From: Chitinophagales bacterium
GTDB lineage: Bacteria > Bacteroidota > Bacteroidia > Chitinophagales > CAIODY01
Length of the DNA: 64,000 bases
Direction: 5' to 3'
Assembly (NCBI GenBank): GCA_947449695.1
Contig: CANFST010000001.1
Location: 100,666 to 164,665 of the forward strand
Shown: positions 59,579-64,000 of the stretch, in pieces
Numbering within the stretch: position 1 is the first letter of the stretch
Layout of the letters: each line of letters starts with the position of its first letter
Made by a program: the position numbers and the translations under genes
The notes under the pieces: generated by a model
What the model saw: only the letters and a program-made list of their open reading frames with translations
Database searches by the model: none
Told to the model about the DNA's origin: nothing

Positions 59579-61810
59579 ATGACTGAAACACAGTTGCAAG
59601 CAGAAGAGTACGAGAAAAAACAGATTGTAAAGGAATATCGCAATTTATTAAAATCGCTGAAAGGCAATCTGAATAAAGGTGATAAAAAGCAAATCAGATT
59701 AGCATTTGATATGGCTGCCGAAGCGCATCAAGGAATGCGAAGAAAAAGTGGTGAGCCATATATTTTGCATCCATTAGCTGTGGCTCAAATTGTGGCAGGT
59801 GAAATTGGTTTAGGTCCTACAGCTGTTATTGCAGCATTGTTGCATGATGTAGTAGAAGACACTGAAACTACCTTGGATGATATTCAACGGGAATTTGGAA
59901 AACCCATAGCTCAGATAGTTGATGGGTTAACGAAAATCAAAGGCGTGTTTGATGTAAGCAGTGGCGCACAAGCTGAAAACTTCAGAAAGGTATTGGTGGC
60001 TATGGCGGAAGATGTAAGAGTGATATTGATAAAAATTGCTGACCGCTTACACAATATGCGTACGTTGGATAGCATGGCAAGGCAAAAGCAAATGAAAATT
60101 GCCAGTGAAACAACCTACTTATATGCACCGCTGGCGCATCGTTTAGGGCTTTATAACATCAAAGGCGAATTGGAAGATTTGAGTTTAAAATTCATGCAGC
60201 CCGATGTTTACAGAGACATTGCTAAAAAATTAGCCGAATCAAAGGCAAAACGCACCAAATACATAAACGAATTCGTAAAACCAATTAAAGAGGTTTTGAA
60301 TGAAAGCGGAATGAAGGTGGAAGCCTATGGCAGACCAAAATCAATTTCTTCCATTTATAACAAGATGGTAAAAAAAGGAGTTCGGTTTGAAGAAGTATAT
60401 GATTTGTTTGCCATCAGATTGATTGTGGATGCACCAACTGAAATTGAAAAACAAGAATGCTGGAAAATTTATTCGTTCATAACTGATTTTTATAAACCAA
60501 ATCCTGACAGGCTCCGCGATTGGATTTCAACACCCAAAAGTACTGGCTATGAAGCCTTGCATATTACCGTGATGGGACCTGAGGGCAAATGGGTAGAAGT
60601 ACAAATACGAAGCAAGCGCATGGATGAAATTGCTGAAAAAGGTTTTGCGGCGCATTGGAAATACAAAGAGGATAATCATCAGGAATCATCGCATATTGAT
60701 GAATGGCTGAATAAAATCAGAGATATGCTAAACAGCCCGTCGAGCAATGCTTTGGAATTGATTAGTGATTTCAAACTTAATTTATTTGCCGATGAAATTT
60801 ATGTATTTACACCAAAAGGTGAATCGAAATTGATGCCTTTAAAGTCAACTGCTTTAGACTTTGCATTTGAAATTCATACCGCTTTAGGTTTGCAATGTAT
60901 TGGTGCAAAGGTGAATCATAAACTAGTGCCACTAAGTCATGCACTTAAAAACGGTGACCAGGTTGAAATTATTACCAGCAGTAAGCAAAAGCCCCATGAA
61001 GATTGGCTCAGTTTTGTAGTAACTGCCAAAGCCAGAGCTAAAATTAAAGATGCATTTAAAGAAGAAAAACGCAGAATTGCTGAAGGAGGAAAACAACTAT
61101 TAGAAAAAAAATTAAAGCATCTAGAAGTAACCTTAACCAACGAAAATAGTAATGTTTTAATTAAAGAATTTAAAGTAAGCAACCTGACAGATTTATATTA
61201 TCACATTGGCTTGAAAAATATTGATTTAGCTGAGTTGGATAAAGCAAAAATTGTAGCAGGTAAATTTGTATTTGCAAAAGAAATTCAATCCCATCAGCAA
61301 CTGGCAGATTTTGAAAAAGAGGTAAAACAAATATTATCAAAAAATGCTGAAATAACCATTTTTGGCAATGACCAAACCTCTAAAGTAGAATACACTTTAG
61401 CAAAATGCTGTAACCCAATACCAGGCGATGATGTGTTTGGTTATGTAACAGCTACCGAAGGTTTAAAAATTCATACCACTAAATGCCCCAATGCTATACG
61501 ATTGCTTGGTAATCAGGCACATCGGGTAATTGCAACCAAATGGAGCAAAAGCCATGAAGTGGCATTTTTAACAAAAATAAAAATTGTAGGTATTGATGAA
61601 GTAGGAATGATGAGTAAAATAACCGAAGTAATTTCTGGCAAAATGAAACTAAATATTCGCTCTATATCTATTGATACTATGGATGGAATATTTGAAGGTG
61701 AATTTATGATTTACATAAATGATACCCAGCAACTGGAGCAAGCAACCCGTAAATTATTAGAATTGCCTGGCGTTCAGAATGTAGAGCGAATTGAAAAAAC
61801 AAATCATTGA
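59579..61810 (+). CDS. Bifunctional (p)ppGpp synthetase/hydrolase, Rel/SpoT
   Basis: This is the central stringent-response enzyme. The 743 residues contain an HD hydrolase domain (EPYILHPLAVAQIV, LLHDVVEDTETT) with intact catalytic residues, a synthetase domain (GRPKSISSIYNKMVKKGVRFEEVYDLFAIRLIV and STGYEALHITVMGP), TGS (~400-460: DEIYVFTPKGESKLMPL), a zinc-finger-like region (CCNPIPGDDV) and ACT (~665-740). It is probably the only long RSH of the organism and so both makes and degrades the alarmone. Confidence 0.95.
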   Translation: MTETQLQAEEYEKKQIVKEYRNLLKSLKGNLNKGDKKQIRLAFDMAAEAHQGMRRKSGEPYILHPLAVAQIVAGEIGLGPTAVIAALLHDVVEDTETTLDDIQREFGKPIAQIVDGLTKIKGVFDVSSGAQAENFRKVLVAMAEDVRVILIKIADRLHNMRTLDSMARQKQMKIASETTYLYAPLAHRLGLYNIKGELEDLSLKFMQPDVYRDIAKKLAESKAKRTKYINEFVKPIKEVLNESGMKVEAYGRPKSISSIYNKMVKKGVRFEEVYDLFAIRLIVDAPTEIEKQECWKIYSFITDFYKPNPDRLRDWISTPKSTGYEALHITVMGPEGKWVEVQIRSKRMDEIAEKGFAAHWKYKEDNHQESSHIDEWLNKIRDMLNSPSSNALELISDFKLNLFADEIYVFTPKGESKLMPLKSTALDFAFEIHTALGLQCIGAKVNHKLVPLSHALKNGDQVEIITSSKQKPHEDWLSFVVTAKARAKIKDAFKEEKRRIAEGGKQLLEKKLKHLEVTLTNENSNVLIKEFKVSNLTDLYYHIGLKNIDLAELDKAKIVAGKFVFAKEIQSHQQLADFEKEVKQILSKNAEITIFGNDQTSKVEYTLAKCCNPIPGDDVFGYVTATEGLKIHTTKCPNAIRLLGNQAHRVIATKWSKSHEVAFLTKIKIVGIDEVGMMSKITEVISGKMKLNIRSISIDTMDGIFEGEFMIYINDTQQLEQATRKLLELPGVQNVERIEKTNH

Positions 61811-61862
61811 TTCTTACCATCGAAAAATAGTTTGATATAGTTTTACGTTTTAGACAAAACCG

Positions 61863-62765
61863 ATGAATAAAAAAACAATTTTGGTAACAGGTGCCAATGG
61901 GCAATTGGGTAGCGAATTACATCAATTAAGCAAAAGAAATACACCATTCAATTGGCTGTTTTGCAGTAGTTCGCAGTTAGATATTACCAACATCGAAATG
62001 CTGCAAAATTATTTCAATACACAAAGTATTGATGCTGTTATCAATGCCGCAGCCTATACAAAAGTTGATGCAGCCGAAACTGACCAGCAAAGTGCAATTG
62101 CCACCAATGCAACAGCTGTGGAACATTTAGCAAAAATTTGCAGCCACCAAAATATTTTACTGCTGCACATCTCAACCGATTATGTATTTGATGGCAACCA
62201 TAAGACACCTTATCTACCAGCTGATGCTACATCACCAGTTGGTATGTATGCTTTTTCAAAATGGAAAGGCGAAGAAATTTTAAAACAATATGTTGCCGAA
62301 AATCAGCTTAGGGCAATATTAGTTCGTACATCATGGGTATTTAGCAGTTATGGCAATAACTTTTTGAAAACCATGCTTAGGCTTATGAAAGAAAGAAGTG
62401 AATTAAAAGTAGTGAACGACCAAATTGGCAAACCTACTTATGCCTTCGATTTAGCGGAGGCATTAATAAAAATTTGCCAGCAAATATTGTTAGATGGAAA
62501 ATACAACTTCACAAATACACTTCCTGTGTATCATTTTGCTAATAAAGGCATAATCAGTTGGTTCGATTTTGCTTTAGGCATTGCACAACAAATCGGATAT
62601 AAAGGCAATCTGTTACCTATTCCTACAGCCCTTTATCCAACGCCTGCAAAACGACCAAAATACAGTGTTTTAGATACCACTTCATTTGAAGCCGATTTCA
62701 ATTTACAAATTCCTACTTGGCAACAAAGTTTAAACAACTGCATTAAAGCAATTCATGAAAAATAA
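61863..62765 (+). CDS. rfbD: dTDP-4-dehydrorhamnose reductase family protein
   Basis: RfbD performs the last step of dTDP-L-rhamnose synthesis for surface polysaccharide. The 300-residue SDR protein has TGANGQLGSEL (NAD(P) loop), AAAYTKVDAAE, ISTDYVFDG and the catalytic YAFSKWKGE. The gene overlaps the following oxidoreductase by 11 bases. rfbA, B and C are not in the window, so it may be a paralogue in a different sugar pathway. Confidence 0.88.
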   Translation: MNKKTILVTGANGQLGSELHQLSKRNTPFNWLFCSSSQLDITNIEMLQNYFNTQSIDAVINAAAYTKVDAAETDQQSAIATNATAVEHLAKICSHQNILLLHISTDYVFDGNHKTPYLPADATSPVGMYAFSKWKGEEILKQYVAENQLRAILVRTSWVFSSYGNNFLKTMLRLMKERSELKVVNDQIGKPTYAFDLAEALIKICQQILLDGKYNFTNTLPVYHFANKGIISWFDFALGIAQQIGYKGNLLPIPTALYPTPAKRPKYSVLDTTSFEADFNLQIPTWQQSLNNCIKAIHEK

Positions 62766-63777
62766 GAAAATAACTGATCAATCATTAATTATTGGCATAG
62801 CAGGCTTAGGCAATATTGGCAAAAAACATTTGAACCTGTTGCTGCAAAACCCCTTGGTAAAAGTGGTGAGCATCTGCGACACTGATAAAAAACAAAATCC
62901 TGAACTTGCCGATATATCCTTTACCACTTCATTTGATGAATTGCTGAAAAACGATAGCATTCAGCTTATTAATATATGTACACCACATTATCTGCATACT
63001 GCCATGAGCATAGCAGCCATGAAGGCTGGCAAACATGTATTGGTTGAAAAGCCTATGTGCCTTACTACCGCCGATGCAAAAAAGATGGTTGCTGCATCAA
63101 AAAAATATAACCGCAAGCTAATTGTAGTAAAACAAAACCGATATAATCAACCCGTATTGGCGGTAGATGAATTGCTAAGCAAAAACAAACTGGGTAAAAT
63201 TATTGAAGCGCATTGCCATGTGTTGTGGAATAGGAATGATGCTTATTACCAATCTGACTGGAGAGGCAAAAAAGCAACCGAGGGCGGCGCACTTTTTACA
63301 CAAGGCAGTCATTTTATTGATTTATTAATTCATTGGTTGGGCAAAATAAATAAAGCTACTACCTGGAAGGGCACCCTGGCACACCGCATTGCTATTGATG
63401 ATAGCGGCAGCAGCACTGTTGAGTTTGAAAATAAAACCATTGGCAAAATAATATGGAGCAATAATGTGTACCAGAAAAACTACGAAGGAAGTATTACGCT
63501 TTTTGGCGAAAAAGGAACGGTAAAAATTGGTGGCCAATATTTAAACACGATTGAATACTGGCATGTGAAAAACACTCCTCCACCTTTGATTAACCATACT
63601 GAAACCATTGCCCCCAACCTTTATAACAGTGGCTATCAGGGTAGCAGCAGCCACCACCATTTGGTATTTAACGATGTGATTGATTTAATATTACATGGTA
63701 AAAATGTACCACTGGTGCAAGGCGATGAAGCTATTGCCTGCATTGCTGCTATTGAAAAAATTTACAAAGGCGTTTAA
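62755..63777 (+). CDS. Gfo/Idh/MocA family oxidoreductase
   Basis: The 340 residues start with the Rossmann strand IGIAGLGNIGKKHLNLLLQ; EKPMCLTTADAKKMV carries the conserved EKP lysine, and LIVVKQNRYNQPV follows. The domain order resembles the nucleotide-sugar oxidases WbpB/WlbA used for lipopolysaccharide sugars. Translation is coupled to the RfbD-like gene, supporting a role in surface polysaccharide synthesis. Confidence 0.88.
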   Translation: MKNKKITDQSLIIGIAGLGNIGKKHLNLLLQNPLVKVVSICDTDKKQNPELADISFTTSFDELLKNDSIQLINICTPHYLHTAMSIAAMKAGKHVLVEKPMCLTTADAKKMVAASKKYNRKLIVVKQNRYNQPVLAVDELLSKNKLGKIIEAHCHVLWNRNDAYYQSDWRGKKATEGGALFTQGSHFIDLLIHWLGKINKATTWKGTLAHRIAIDDSGSSTVEFENKTIGKIIWSNNVYQKNYEGSITLFGEKGTVKIGGQYLNTIEYWHVKNTPPPLINHTETIAPNLYNSGYQGSSSHHHLVFNDVIDLILHGKNVPLVQGDEAIACIAAIEKIYKGV

Positions 63778-63847
63778 ATAAAAATACCTTTCACTGACCT
63801 AATTAAGTTAATTCCCTAAGGTAAAACCTTTTTGCCTTAGCTCGAAA

Positions 63848-63919
63848 TCATTTCAACCAGAGTTATAGTCTTTTCAACCAAGATTAAAATCATTTCAACC
63901 AAAGTTAAAGTCTTTCGAC
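63848..63919 (+). repeat. 21-bp tandem repeat, about 3.5 copies
   Basis: Units start at 63848, 63869 and 63890 (TCATTTCAACCAGAGTTATAG type), with a partial fourth from 63911. Each has a TTTCAACCA core followed by GTTA/ATTA. It is non-coding and lies between the oxidoreductase and the next gene. Confidence 0.75.
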
Positions 63920-63956
63920 TATTAACTCGATGAAGGTTAAATTGAGATAAAATGTT

Positions 63957-63964
63957 TAAATTTG
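63957..63964 (+). promoter_or_regulatory. -7 box before the terminal gene
   Basis: TAAATTTG fits TAnnTTTG and ends two bases before the first ATG, implying an essentially leaderless message if the first or second ATG is used. Confidence 0.35.
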
Positions 63965-63966
63965 TG

Positions 63967-64000
63967 ATGATGAAAACTAAGCTGGTTATTATTCTGATTA
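63967..64000 (+). CDS. N-terminus of an exported protein (truncated by window end)
   Basis: ATGATG at 63967 opens MMKTKLVIILI, the start of a signal peptide. The rest lies outside the window, so no function can be given. Confidence 0.45.
   Translation, partial: MMKTKLVIILI

Overview
The window looks like a chromosomal segment of a Bacteroidota bacterium, probably of the Chitinophagales/Sphingobacteriales type. Four things point there. The DNA is AT-rich. Genes lack Shine-Dalgarno sequences. Promoters follow the Bacteroidota pattern TTG-N19/20-TAnnTTTG, clearest before both tRNA genes, the 67-aa gene and the XRE regulator. The gene set includes an LpxC-FabZ fusion, a single long Rel/SpoT protein, YwqK-type repeats and many small lipoproteins. 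No ribosomal RNA and no CRISPR array were seen.

Left flank (1-34,800) is ordinary core genome: the thiG 3' end, a small conserved protein, a GH2 beta-mannosidase, a CBS-nucleotidyltransferase, a BaiN-type flavoprotein, RNase P RNA, a thiolase, a PhnA-type protein, two APC permeases, a metallo-beta-lactamase-fold hydrolase, and a tightly overlapping yigZ / GH38 / queA / small exported protein operon. Then come an M20 dipeptidase, lpxC-fabZ / lpxA / ABC ATPase, thiH, acyl-CoA reductase, ferredoxin, a double-length Ddl-like ligase, pnp, rpsO, a thioesterase, plsC, purT, and tRNA-Glu and tRNA-Val.

The region from tRNA-Val (34,723-34,797) to just before cdd (58,134) is an accessory island of about 23 kb. 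A serine recombinase at its left edge runs antisense into tRNA-Val, the usual sign of integration at a tRNA. The cargo reads as a layered defence locus. (i) A PLD-SNF2 helicase, an Eco57I-like N6-adenine methylase fused to a Schlafen-type AlbA_2 domain, and a DUF1016 PDDEXK nuclease. (ii) An overlapping ABC-type ATPase / HNH nuclease pair that resembles Septu (PtuA/PtuB). (iii) Two unrecognised small proteins (one coiled-coil with a LytTR-like segment) and a 38-residue Pro/Lys/Gly microprotein. (iv) An XRE repressor / ImmA-IrrE protease switch, divergent from (v) a two-gene ubiquitin-like operon: three beta-grasp domains fused to an E2-like domain, then a JAB-E1 fusion. Between (iv) and (v) lies a 450-bp leader with an 18-bp palindrome and a branched RNA structure that I do not recognise.

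Right flank (58,134-64,000) returns to core genes: cytidine deaminase, enoyl-CoA hydratase, Rel/SpoT, RfbD-like reductase, a Gfo/Idh/MocA oxidoreductase, a 21-bp tandem repeat and the first codons of an exported protein.

The most interesting part is the 54.5-57.7 kb segment. It encodes a compact ubiquitin-like conjugation cassette in which Ubl, E2, E1 and deconjugase domains occupy only two polypeptides, with a diglycine between the Ubl and E2 halves, a protease/repressor switch and a structured leader. All functions are inferred from motifs read by eye; no database search was possible.
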